Positions 9,660-16,747 of a DNA stretch of 64,000 nt are shown here, piece by piece; within the stretch, counting starts at the first letter, position 1; every line of letters begins with the position of its first letter. The position numbers and the translations under genes were made by a program. Location: assembly GCA_910576125.1 (NCBI GenBank), contig CAJTHM010000007.1, positions 177,317 through 241,316 on the forward strand. Direction: 5' to 3'. The stretch comes from Lachnospiraceae bacterium. Its GTDB lineage: Bacteria; Bacillota; Clostridia; Lachnospirales; Lachnospiraceae. The notes under the pieces were generated by a model. That model saw nothing but the letters and a program-made list of their open reading frames with translations. It was not told the DNA's origin and ran no database searches.

Positions 9660-9753
9660 TATATAAACGGCATTTAATTCTTGCCAGTCGTATAGCACAG
9701 CCAGTCATGCCGTTTATCCGGTTTTGGGGCAAGATTTAATCGCTACATATATA
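9660..9753. mobile_element. 94-bp insertion with internal inverted repeat splitting the Rpn-type gene
   Basis: The insert is inferred from the reading frame. It begins TATATAAACGGCAT and ends in TATATA. On the minus strand it holds ATAAACGGCAT and ATGCCGTTTAT (11-bp perfect inverted repeat), plus two GACTGGC direct repeats in the loop. Flanking TAC triplets (9657-9659, 9754-9756) may be a target duplication. No protein is encoded. A miniature mobile element is likely, but a template-switch event would look similar. Confidence 0.55.
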
Positions 9754-9952
9754 TACATTGTATCTTTTGAAAATGCGCCCAATCTCATTCTCAATGCGTA
9801 CATCCGCCAGCTTCTTTATAATGAGCAGATCCATCCGAAGCGGCGCTTTGCTCAGATTGTATTCTCTCTCAAACGCAAGCGCGTCTTTATTGGAAATCAA
9901 TTCAAGCTCTGCCGCACTGTAGAAACCCGGGTGCCATTGAATCGTTGCCTTT

Positions 9953-10006
9953 TCAAAGGAATGCCCTTCTTCAAAGGAATGCCCTTCTTCAAAGGAATGC
10001 CCTTCT
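9953..10006. repeat. 18-bp tandem repeat, three perfect copies
   Basis: TCAAAGGAATGCCCTTCT is repeated three times without change. On the minus strand it encodes EEGHSF units near the Rpn-type N-terminus. A diverged copy is present at about 8842-8873 in front of the helicase. Perfect identity suggests recent expansion by slippage. Confidence 0.9.
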
Positions 10007-10088
10007 TCCTTGTTCCCCGCCACCGCAAGCACCTCCTGTCTGTACCTCCATTCTATCATCCGCCCCCCGGAAATGGCAAGTGCTTCGG

Positions 10089-10117
10089 TTGCTTTTTTCC
10101 GCCGATTTGTTTATAAT
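10089..10117 (+). promoter_or_regulatory. Sigma-A-type promoter for the truncated response regulator
   Basis: TTGCTT (10089-10094), a 17-bp spacer and TATAAT (10112-10117), 50 bases before the ATG at 10167. The promoter looks intact although the gene behind it is broken. Confidence 0.6.
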
Positions 10118-10166
10118 GGAAAAAAGACATTACAAATGCAGCCCGTTTTCAGATAAGAGGCAGGTC

Positions 10167-10796
10167 ATGTATCAGGTCATCATAGCGGAAGACGAGTTTT
10201 TCGTGCGGCTGGGCATCAAGAACAGCGTCTCCTGGGAAAAATACAATATGCAGGTGGTCTGTGATGCCGGCAATGGCGCGGAGGCCCTCCGGGCTATCCA
10301 AAAAAGCTGTCCTGATGTCCTGATCACTGACCTCCTGATGCCCGGCATGGGCGGACAGCAGCTGATTGAATCCGTGCGGGACGCGGGGCTGGAGCCCTAT
10401 ATCATCGTCATCACCTGCCTGGAGGAGTTCAAGACCCTCCAGAAGATGATGTCCCTGGGAGTGCGGGACTATCTGCTGAAGGCCACCATGACGGAGGCCG
10501 AGATACAGGCCAGCCTCCAGAAGGCCAGGGAGGCGCTGGACAAGCAGGCCAGGCAGCTCGAACCTGCCCGGGCTCCTGTGGGGAACCGCTTCTCCCAGCT
10601 CATGCAGGCCTATCTGGCAGATGAGTCCCTCTGCAGGCAGACCCAGGGCGCGCTGGAGGAACTGAACTTATCGGCGGCAGGAGCCATCCCTGCCATCCTG
10701 GGATACATCGAGGAGATTTACCAGGGGGACAGCCCCGCCTCCGGTTTTTCTGCCGGGCATGTCTGCCAGAAATGGCTTATCAAATGGACACCCTGA
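10167..10796 (+). pseudogene. AraC-type (YesN-like) response regulator, N-terminal fragment
   Basis: ATG at 10167 follows an AGAGGCAGG site. Residues 1-125 are a receiver domain (MYQVIIAEDEFFVRLGIKNS), with phosphoacceptor D55 in VLITDLLMPGMGG and the conserved K of DYLLKAT. It runs about 60 residues into the linker, then changes into unrelated sequence (QKWLIKWTP) and stops. The AraC DNA-binding half, normally several hundred residues later, is missing. The frame break at about 10745-10770 coincides with the start of a sensor-kinase fragment, so a deletion or rearrangement joined two partner genes. Confidence 0.85.
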
Positions 10797-11440
10797 TGGG
10801 CAGCCTGTCGGATATCCGTCTTCAGTTCATCCAAAACAAGGACATACGCTTCCTTTACGCCAGGTACGCGGACGCAGGCGCTTCCATCACCCTGTACGAT
10901 GAAAACGGCAATTCTCTCCTGTCCGCCCCCGAGGCCTCCCCTGCGTCCGCCAGCCCCGGCTCTTACAAGGTATTCCAGGATACAGTCATTACCATCCCCC
11001 TGACCCGCACCGGGTGGTCCCTGACCGGCAGAATCCCCTTTTCCGTATTTCTGCAGGGCTCCCTCCCTCTGCTTTTGACAGTAGGCTCCATATTTCTGGT
11101 TGCAATTTTTATGGCTGTCCTGCTCTCCTCTGTGGCAGGGCGCAGACTGTTGAACCCTTTCCAGGAAATCACGGCTCAGATGGAGCCGATTAACTCCTGG
11201 GGCGACCGGCAGGCGCTGTTCACGGAAGAGGGCATCCGGATCAAAGGGCTCCGGGAATCGTTCCTCGATGCCGCCGGGTGCCCCACGCAGCCAAAAGCCC
11301 GGGAAGACAGAATCCTTTCCTGCCATGAAGGCCATAGGTATGCGCTCCGTGTGGCGGGCGGAACCGTTGCCGCCAAGGACGGCGGCTTCTTGATTTTGTC
11401 TCAGGAGGAAGAATTCACCCTTTTCCCGGAAAACATTTGA
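10772..11440 (+). pseudogene. Sensor histidine kinase fragment (sensor region, one membrane helix, HAMP start)
   Basis: From about 10772 the frame encodes part of an extracytoplasmic sensor (MAYQMDTLMGSLSDIRLQF), a membrane helix (LPLLLTVGSIFLVAIFMAVL) and the beginning of a HAMP-like linker (RRLLNPFQEITAQME). It then continues for about 70 residues that I do not recognise and ends at 11440. No His-kinase or ATPase domain follows. This is the middle of a YesM-type kinase, left over from the same event that truncated the response regulator before it. Confidence 0.65.
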
Positions 11441-11442
11441 CG

Positions 11443-11479
11443 TTAAAAGCGGGCAGGAACTTACCCTGCCCGCTTTTAA
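11443..11479. terminator. Bidirectional intrinsic terminator
   Basis: TTAAAAGCGGGCAGG (11443-11457) pairs perfectly with CCTGCCCGCTTTTAA (11465-11479). A/T tracts on both sides serve both the plus-strand fragment and the converging symporter gene. Confidence 0.85.
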
Positions 11480-11491
11480 GCCTTCTTACTT

Positions 11492-12895
11492 CTAAATCAC
11501 TGTCAAAATCCCCACCGATTTCAGGAAAAGAATCACCAAAAGCACTGGCGCGATGAACTTCACCATCACCACATACAGCCCGCGCCTGCCGAACCTGTCT
11601 CCCGTCTTCTCCACCTCATCGATGACAGCCTTGGGCTTCAGCAGCCATCCCACCAGGAGACAGGTTCCGATTGCCACCAGCGGCATGAACAGATTGTTGC
11701 TCAAATAATCCATGATATCCAGAATCTGCGCTATGGCCCCATTGGGCAGCTCCAGCTCGAAATACCACTTGTTATAGCCAAGACATACCACGATTCCCGC
11801 GGTAAGGGCCACCGCCATCTCAATCAGAGACGCCTTGAGCCTTGACCAGCGGAACTTGTCCATCAGGCTGGAGACCACAGCCTCCATTACAGAGATGGCG
11901 CTGGTCAGCGCCGCGAACAGCACCATGGCGAAGAACAGGCCGCCGATGACATTCCCGATTCCGCCCATGGCCGAAAAGACCTTTGGCAGCGATACGAACA
12001 TCAGGCTGGGCCCGGAAGCCTCCATTCCCTCCCTGCCCATGAAAGTGAATACCGCCGGAATGATCATGACGCCGGCAAGGAAAGCAACCAAAGTGTCAAA
12101 AATCTCAATCTGATTGATAGAGCGCACAAGATTCGCGTCGTCCTTTACATAAGAGCCATAGGTCACCATGATTCCCATGGCCACGCTCAGGCTGAAGAAC
12201 AGCTGCCCCATGGCGTCCAGGAGCACACTGAAGAACCCCTTCAGCGTGATTCCGCTCAAATCCGGCACCACATAGATCCGGAAGCCCTCAAGCCCCGTCC
12301 TGGTCACGCCGTCGGCATCTGTATGGGAAATCGTCAGGGAAAAGACGGCGATTCCCAGCACCAGAAGGATCAGAATGGGCATCAGCACCTTGGAAAAGTT
12401 CTCAATCCCCTTATTTACGCCCAGGATGATGACTACAGATACCACCGCAAGGAAAATCGCCAGCATCACGATGGGCGAGACCTCGGCGGTGATGAAACTG
12501 GTAAAATAGCCGTCCTCCGCCGCCTGCATGCCCTCCCCGGTCAGGTACGCCAGAAAATACCTGATCACCCAGCCGCCGATCACGCAGTAATAGGGCAGGA
12601 TGATCACCGGCACCAGCGAAGCCAGCACTCCCAGGAATCCCCATCTGGGCCGCAGCTTTGTGTATGCCGTCAGGGGACTCTGCTTCGTCTTCCTGCCGAT
12701 AGCGATTTCCGTGACCAGAAGCGTGAAGCCGAACGTCAGCGCCAGAATCAGATAGACGAGCAGAAACAGCCCGCCGCCGTCCTTTGCCGCCAGATAGGGA
12801 AACCTCCAGATATTCCCCAGCCCCACGGCGCTTCCGGCCGCTGCCAGCACAAAACCTACTGAGCCTGAAAACGCGTTTCTTTTTTGATGTTCCAT
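11492..12895 (-). CDS. Sodium-dependent amino-acid/neurotransmitter-type symporter (NSS/SNF family)
   Basis: 467-residue inner-membrane Na+ symporter of the LeuT fold. ATG at 12895 follows GGAGG at proper spacing; an upstream ATG at 12922 lacks a site. The first helix has GSAVGLGNIWRFPYLAAKDG, the unwound substrate/Na+ site of this family. About 11-12 hydrophobic segments follow, as in MhsT. It probably imports an amino acid; the substrate is unknown. Stand-alone gene with its own promoter region. Confidence 0.92.
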   Translation of the reverse strand: MEHQKRNAFSGSVGFVLAAAGSAVGLGNIWRFPYLAAKDGGGLFLLVYLILALTFGFTLLVTEIAIGRKTKQSPLTAYTKLRPRWGFLGVLASLVPVIILPYYCVIGGWVIRYFLAYLTGEGMQAAEDGYFTSFITAEVSPIVMLAIFLAVVSVVIILGVNKGIENFSKVLMPILILLVLGIAVFSLTISHTDADGVTRTGLEGFRIYVVPDLSGITLKGFFSVLLDAMGQLFFSLSVAMGIMVTYGSYVKDDANLVRSINQIEIFDTLVAFLAGVMIIPAVFTFMGREGMEASGPSLMFVSLPKVFSAMGGIGNVIGGLFFAMVLFAALTSAISVMEAVVSSLMDKFRWSRLKASLIEMAVALTAGIVVCLGYNKWYFELELPNGAIAQILDIMDYLSNNLFMPLVAIGTCLLVGWLLKPKAVIDEVEKTGDRFGRRGLYVVMVKFIAPVLLVILFLKSVGILTVI

Positions 12896-12959
12896 AGTTT
12901 TCCTCCAACCTTTCTCCGACATGTCTGTTTTATGACAGAATTTCGATTATCCAAATGCC

Positions 12960-12988
12960 ATTGTACCAATTGTCAAAAACTTTTACAA
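12960..12988 (-). promoter_or_regulatory. Possible promoter of the NSS symporter gene
   Basis: On the minus strand TTGTAA (12983-12988), a 17-bp spacer, TACAAT (12960-12965), about 65 bases before the ATG. A TTGACA at 12971-12976 offers an alternative with a poorer -10. Confidence 0.4.
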
Positions 12989-13055
12989 TAGTCTTTTGAT
13001 AAAGAATCTGCCCTTTGTCTGAAAGGAAAAAGGATTCGCGCCGATACGGCTTTGT

Positions 13056-13928
13056 TCAGCCCGCGGGTCTTCCCCCTACCCGCTCTCCCAGCCGAACTCT
13101 CGTCTCCCATCCCCGGCGGGAATTCTCCAGGATATCCTCATCCGGCAGGGCCGCGCCTTTCTTCGTCAGGAGAATGACCGTGGAGCCGCCGAAAGCGAAA
13201 CGCCCTTTCTCCCATCCCCGGCGCACACGCTCTCCTCTGAAATGGTTATGAATCTTCCCCACCAGCATGGCTCCCACTTCCATCTGAATCATTTTGCCGA
13301 AATGCTCTGACCTTATCACACAGTACTCCCTGGTGTTCTCCTTATAGACAGGATACCTGTCGTTGGCCACAGGGTTCACCGTGTGCAGCACTCCCGGAAT
13401 CCTCACGGATCCTGTCACCCTGCCGCCGTCCGTATAGATATACCGATGATAATCCTCCACGCACAGCCGGAACACCCACACATACCCTCCGGCGTATTCC
13501 GCCGCCAGCCTGTAATCCCGCAGGAGGCTCTGCGCTGTGTACCGTGTATGTTTGATTGTAAATTCGCATTCCCCGTCCACAGGATAGACGCTCACTCTGC
13601 TGTCGCAGGGACTGATCAGCGCCTGGGGAGAGGAATCTATGCTGCGCGCCCCTTTCGCCATTCTCCTGGTGAAGAAATCATTGTAGGATTCATACTCCTT
13701 TTGCTCATAATCCGCCATGTCAATGGAATGGCTGCGCATGAACCAGGGAATCAGCGCTTTTGAAAACCCTGAATCCAAAAAACCCCCAACCAGTCGCGAG
13801 ACCGCCGGGGATACCAGGGGCTTCAGCAGCGCCCTGCCGAGCACATGGCCGTACAATCCCTTCAGGATACGGTCCTGCAGGGATTCAGCCTCCACGATTT
13901 TTCCTCTTCTGTCAACCACCAGACCCAT
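13056..13928 (-). CDS. psd: Phosphatidylserine decarboxylase proenzyme
   Basis: 290 residues. It converts phosphatidylserine to phosphatidylethanolamine at the membrane. The self-cleavage site is FGGST (G248/S249 cleavage, giving the pyruvoyl group on the alpha chain), a variant of the usual LGST. The Psd motifs ISPCDSRVSVYPV and CVEDYHRYIY are present, as is VGAMLVGKI. It starts 12 bases after the pssA stop and is the last gene of the lipid operon. Confidence 0.95.
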   Translation of the reverse strand: MGLVVDRRGKIVEAESLQDRILKGLYGHVLGRALLKPLVSPAVSRLVGGFLDSGFSKALIPWFMRSHSIDMADYEQKEYESYNDFFTRRMAKGARSIDSSPQALISPCDSRVSVYPVDGECEFTIKHTRYTAQSLLRDYRLAAEYAGGYVWVFRLCVEDYHRYIYTDGGRVTGSVRIPGVLHTVNPVANDRYPVYKENTREYCVIRSEHFGKMIQMEVGAMLVGKIHNHFRGERVRRGWEKGRFAFGGSTVILLTKKGAALPDEDILENSRRGWETRVRLGERVGGRPAG

Positions 13929-13940
13929 AAGATACCTCCT

Positions 13941-14598
13941 TTACAGACTCCCCTTGATCAGGTTCCGCCAGCCGTGCCAGGCAAAGAGAATCACCGTCAC
14001 TGCCACTGCCACCACAGCCACGATCAGGAGTACTTCCCTGACGGAGGGCTTGCGGAGCTGGAAATTCAGGATAAAAAGAAAACCCACCAGCGCCACCACG
14101 ATATGCAGCGCCACCACAAAAGCCATATGGCTGGGAAACAGCGGGGAGACAACGAACAGGATGGGCAGCGCGATGGCCATGGAAGTGATGGGCAGGCCCT
14201 GATAATACTTACGCGCCCCCCCCTTCTTCGGCCTGGCGCTTTGCCTCCATCACATTGAAATACCCCAGCCGGATCAGTCCGGCCAGCCCGTACAATGCCA
14301 GAATCGCCATGCTCCAGATGCGGTCCATCCCCAGTTTGAAGCAGATGACAATCGGCAGTACGCCGAAGCAGACGATATCGCACAGGGAGTCGATCTGGAT
14401 TCCAAAGCTCTTCTCATCCTCCGTGCGGTTCTTCTTGGTGCGGGCAATCTTCCCATCGAACATGTCGCACAGCCCCGATAAGGCCAGGAAGAAAATCGCC
14501 CAGCGCAGATTCATGGTGCTGGCGCTGAAGATTCCCGCCACCGCCGATATAAAGCTGATATATGTAAGTATCACCGTGTAATCATAAAATCCTATCAT
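13941..14598 (-). pseudogene. pssA: CDP-diacylglycerol-serine O-phosphatidyltransferase, out of frame at a G8 tract
   Basis: Membrane enzyme making phosphatidylserine from CDP-diacylglycerol and serine, the substrate of psd next door. The first 129 residues hold the CDP-alcohol phosphotransferase motif (D45, D48-G49, A52-R53, G66, D70, D74). They end EEGGGA-stop right after a run of eight Gs (14216-14223). Removing one G lets the frame continue as EGGARKYYQGLPITSMAIALP to 13941, matching normal PssA length (about 218) and membrane content. So this copy is off by one base: phase-variable, mutated, or a sequencing error. Operon order is PAP2, flippase-like, pssA, psd. Confidence 0.88.
14216..14223 (-). 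repeat. Poly-G (G8) tract inside pssA
   Basis: Eight consecutive C on the plus strand (G on the coding strand) at the exact point where the pssA frame is lost. Tracts of this length slip during replication in known phase-variable genes. Confidence 0.9.
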
Positions 14599-14737
14599 GC
14601 GAACCCCTCCTCACATTCCGTCGCCCGTTCCAAAAGTCCTGTCTATACAATATGCCCGTCATCCGCGCAAATAGTCGTAAATAGCCATAATTAAACAAAT
14701 AATACAAAGTGTATATCGGCAGAGTTCCCCGATTATT

Positions 14738-15799
14738 TTAGCCCCTTTTTTCTGCCCGCCGGAAAGTGTAGTACAGCTGGGCCGCAATCGTAAAGAACGC
14801 GCTGATCAGAAGCTCTCCGTAATACCCCATCCCTCTGGACAGAACCATGGCCGGCAAAAGCACCGTCCCAAAGACCGGGGCGAATATGTTCATGAACAGG
14901 GCCTCGCTGATTCCCATGCCCCCCGGCAGCGGAAGCATATCCACCGAGACGGATATCACAGCCTGCAGGAACACCACATCCCACACAGAAGTGCCCCGCA
15001 TGCCAAAGGCCTGATATACCGTCCATGTCACTGCGAACAGCGCCATACGCTGGACAAAGGTGACAAATATCACCCGCCAGATCACTCCCGCATGCTCTTT
15101 CAGGTACAGAGCAGTCTCCCGGTATACCTCCATGGATTCGCCCAGCTTTCTGCCCCTCTCCTTCTTACGTTTCAGGAAACGCCGCCGCTCCAGCCATTTC
15201 ATCCCCCACCGCAGAATGGACTCCGTCAGGACCGGATGGAACACCAGCACTGTCATGAAAGTGACGCAGAACACATTCAGCGCAAGTCCCAGATAAAAGA
15301 CCGGGAGGATTCCCTCCAGATACCGGTGCAGGAAATTCCGGCCGAAACAGACGACCCCCAGGCCGATGACCACAAGCACCAGCTTGTAGGTGATGGTCAC
15401 CACCATCAGTATCACTGCTGCTACCGGGATGGGTATCTTCTCTTTTTTCATATAATATATCTGCATAGGCTGGCCGCCGCTGGCCGAGGGCGTGATGCAG
15501 CTGAAAAAGAATCCCACAGAGGAAAACAGAAAGCAGATTCTCTTCTTCAGGCGGATGCCAAAAGAGCCCAGCATATGCCAGAGAATGACGGACTCGCCCC
15601 AGATGAAGAACAGCACCAGCGCGGCGCCGGGAATCAGCCACCTTATGTCCGCCTCCCTGATGGCATCCATCATCCCTTCCAGGTCCTCCCCGTGAAAGAC
15701 GCCGTAAACAGTGAGCGCGAAGACCGCGGCCACAAAAAGAGCATTCCCGATTATTTTTTTCCTGGAATTCTTTTTAACCTGGAATTCTTTTTCTTCCAT
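14738..15799 (-). CDS. Lysylphosphatidylglycerol synthase-type integral membrane protein (UPF0104, flippase-like)
   Basis: 353 residues with about eight hydrophobic helices. Family marks are FSCITPSASGGQPMQIYYM (about 100-118) and LPLPGGMGISEALF near the end, both typical of the MprF N-terminal/AglD/YbhN-like membrane domain. It lacks the soluble aminoacyl-transferase domain of MprF, so lipid translocation or membrane maintenance is more likely than lysinylation (inference). It starts 4 bases after the PAP2 stop. Confidence 0.88.
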   Translation of the reverse strand: MEEKEFQVKKNSRKKIIGNALFVAAVFALTVYGVFHGEDLEGMMDAIREADIRWLIPGAALVLFFIWGESVILWHMLGSFGIRLKKRICFLFSSVGFFFSCITPSASGGQPMQIYYMKKEKIPIPVAAVILMVVTITYKLVLVVIGLGVVCFGRNFLHRYLEGILPVFYLGLALNVFCVTFMTVLVFHPVLTESILRWGMKWLERRRFLKRKKERGRKLGESMEVYRETALYLKEHAGVIWRVIFVTFVQRMALFAVTWTVYQAFGMRGTSVWDVVFLQAVISVSVDMLPLPGGMGISEALFMNIFAPVFGTVLLPAMVLSRGMGYYGELLISAFFTIAAQLYYTFRRAEKRG

Positions 15800-15803
15800 A
15801 ATC

Positions 15804-16499
15804 TCACGAGTCTCCTCCTTCCAGCCGAAGTCCTCTGTTGATTTTATTCAGAATCTTTTCATAAGTACCCCATACTTTCGGTTTTTTTCCGATGAAAAGA
15901 CAGACTTCCGCAAGGAGGATTCCCCCGATTACATCCGGTACCACATGCTGCTTCGTGGTCAGCGTAGAGACGCAGACCATCAGCGCCAGCACACAGGAAA
16001 GCCCGCGGTACCATAAGGAGACGCTTCTTTTGCCCCGCAGCCCGATATAGCAGAACCAGCTCACCAGACAGTGGATGGACGGGAAGAGATTGTCCGCCGC
16101 GTCCGTGGCATACAGGCCGATTATCACCTGGTTCCAGAAGCCCCCCTGCTCCACCAAAGGCCTGGTATTCGTGGTGGGATAAAGCAGATAGAAGGCCAGG
16201 CACACACACCTGGACAGGAAATCCGCCGCAAAAAACTGACAGACATGTCGTTTCTCCTGCCTGGCAATCAGGATGTAATTGGCGATCCAGAACAGATAGC
16301 AGCCCAGGTAAATCACTGCCGTCCACGGCACGAAAGGTATCAGCCGGTCCAACTTTCCCTCTATATTATGGTGGGGCCATCCTCCGGCAATCACCCGGGA
16401 TCCAAAGTACACCGTCATATTCCAGACGACAGCCACGATAAGCGGAATCCTGCCATAGGGCGGAATGACCGCATTCCATATTTTTTTCAACTTTTCCAT
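15804..16499 (-). CDS. PAP2-superfamily membrane phosphatase / lipid phosphotransferase
   Basis: 231 residues from ATG 16499 (MEKLKKIWNAVIPPYG). The acid-phosphatase signature is present as FPSIHCLVSWFCYIG and KQHVVPDVIGG, with a preceding YPTTNTRP, as in bacterial inositol-phosphorylceramide-synthase-like PAP2 proteins. Six membrane segments are plausible. It heads the lipid operon and probably dephosphorylates a lipid phosphate or transfers a head group. Just upstream, TTTCCTATAAAATCCA is directly repeated (16518-16549). Confidence 0.87.
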   Translation of the reverse strand: MEKLKKIWNAVIPPYGRIPLIVAVVWNMTVYFGSRVIAGGWPHHNIEGKLDRLIPFVPWTAVIYLGCYLFWIANYILIARQEKRHVCQFFAADFLSRCVCLAFYLLYPTTNTRPLVEQGGFWNQVIIGLYATDAADNLFPSIHCLVSWFCYIGLRGKRSVSLWYRGLSCVLALMVCVSTLTTKQHVVPDVIGGILLAEVCLFIGKKPKVWGTYEKILNKINRGLRLEGGDS

Positions 16500-16747
16500 A
16501 TCTATTCCTGTTTTCTCTTTCCTATAAAATCCATTTCCTATAAAATCCATATAAGAATATAGCAAAATTTTCCCTGTGGCTCAATACGTTTTCCCATATC
16601 TTTAATAAATCTTTAGAGAATATTAAGTCCGAATCCCTCCCGCCCAATACGCAAATATGCCAACGTCAGAGGCAAGCCGTCCAACGTTGGCACATGGATT
16701 TATCATCTGTTTTTCGTATCTCTCACGCCCTCCGGCAGCGCAGATAC

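Larger units (their letters stand above)
8970..10059 (-). pseudogene. Rpn-type PD-(D/E)XK nuclease/transposase-like protein, interrupted by a 94-bp insertion
   Basis: The N-terminal piece (10059-9736, MIEWRYRQEVLAVAGNKEEG) has three EEGHSF repeats and ends prematurely after GRIFKRYNV. The C-terminal piece (9656-8970) resumes with EYKSPEDGLSIDDYYKTIGY, the conserved E-x-K motif, and continues to DALKLPVDDRAKYVAKL. Removing bases 9660-9753 restores one frame reading RYNVVEYKSPED, which is canonical for this family. A 12-bp repeat (9097-9132) encodes AEGR units. Related proteins are PD-(D/E)XK enzymes linked to recombination (established for Rpn proteins). Here the gene is inactive unless the insert is bypassed. 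Confidence 0.85.

Noticed and set aside
9953..10006. Tandem repeats as a CRISPR array
   Set aside because: Units are 18 bp, directly adjacent with no spacers, and encode part of a protein.
13941..14180. Separate 79-residue membrane protein
   Set aside because: It is the C-terminal part of PssA in the shifted frame, continuing directly from the G8 tract.
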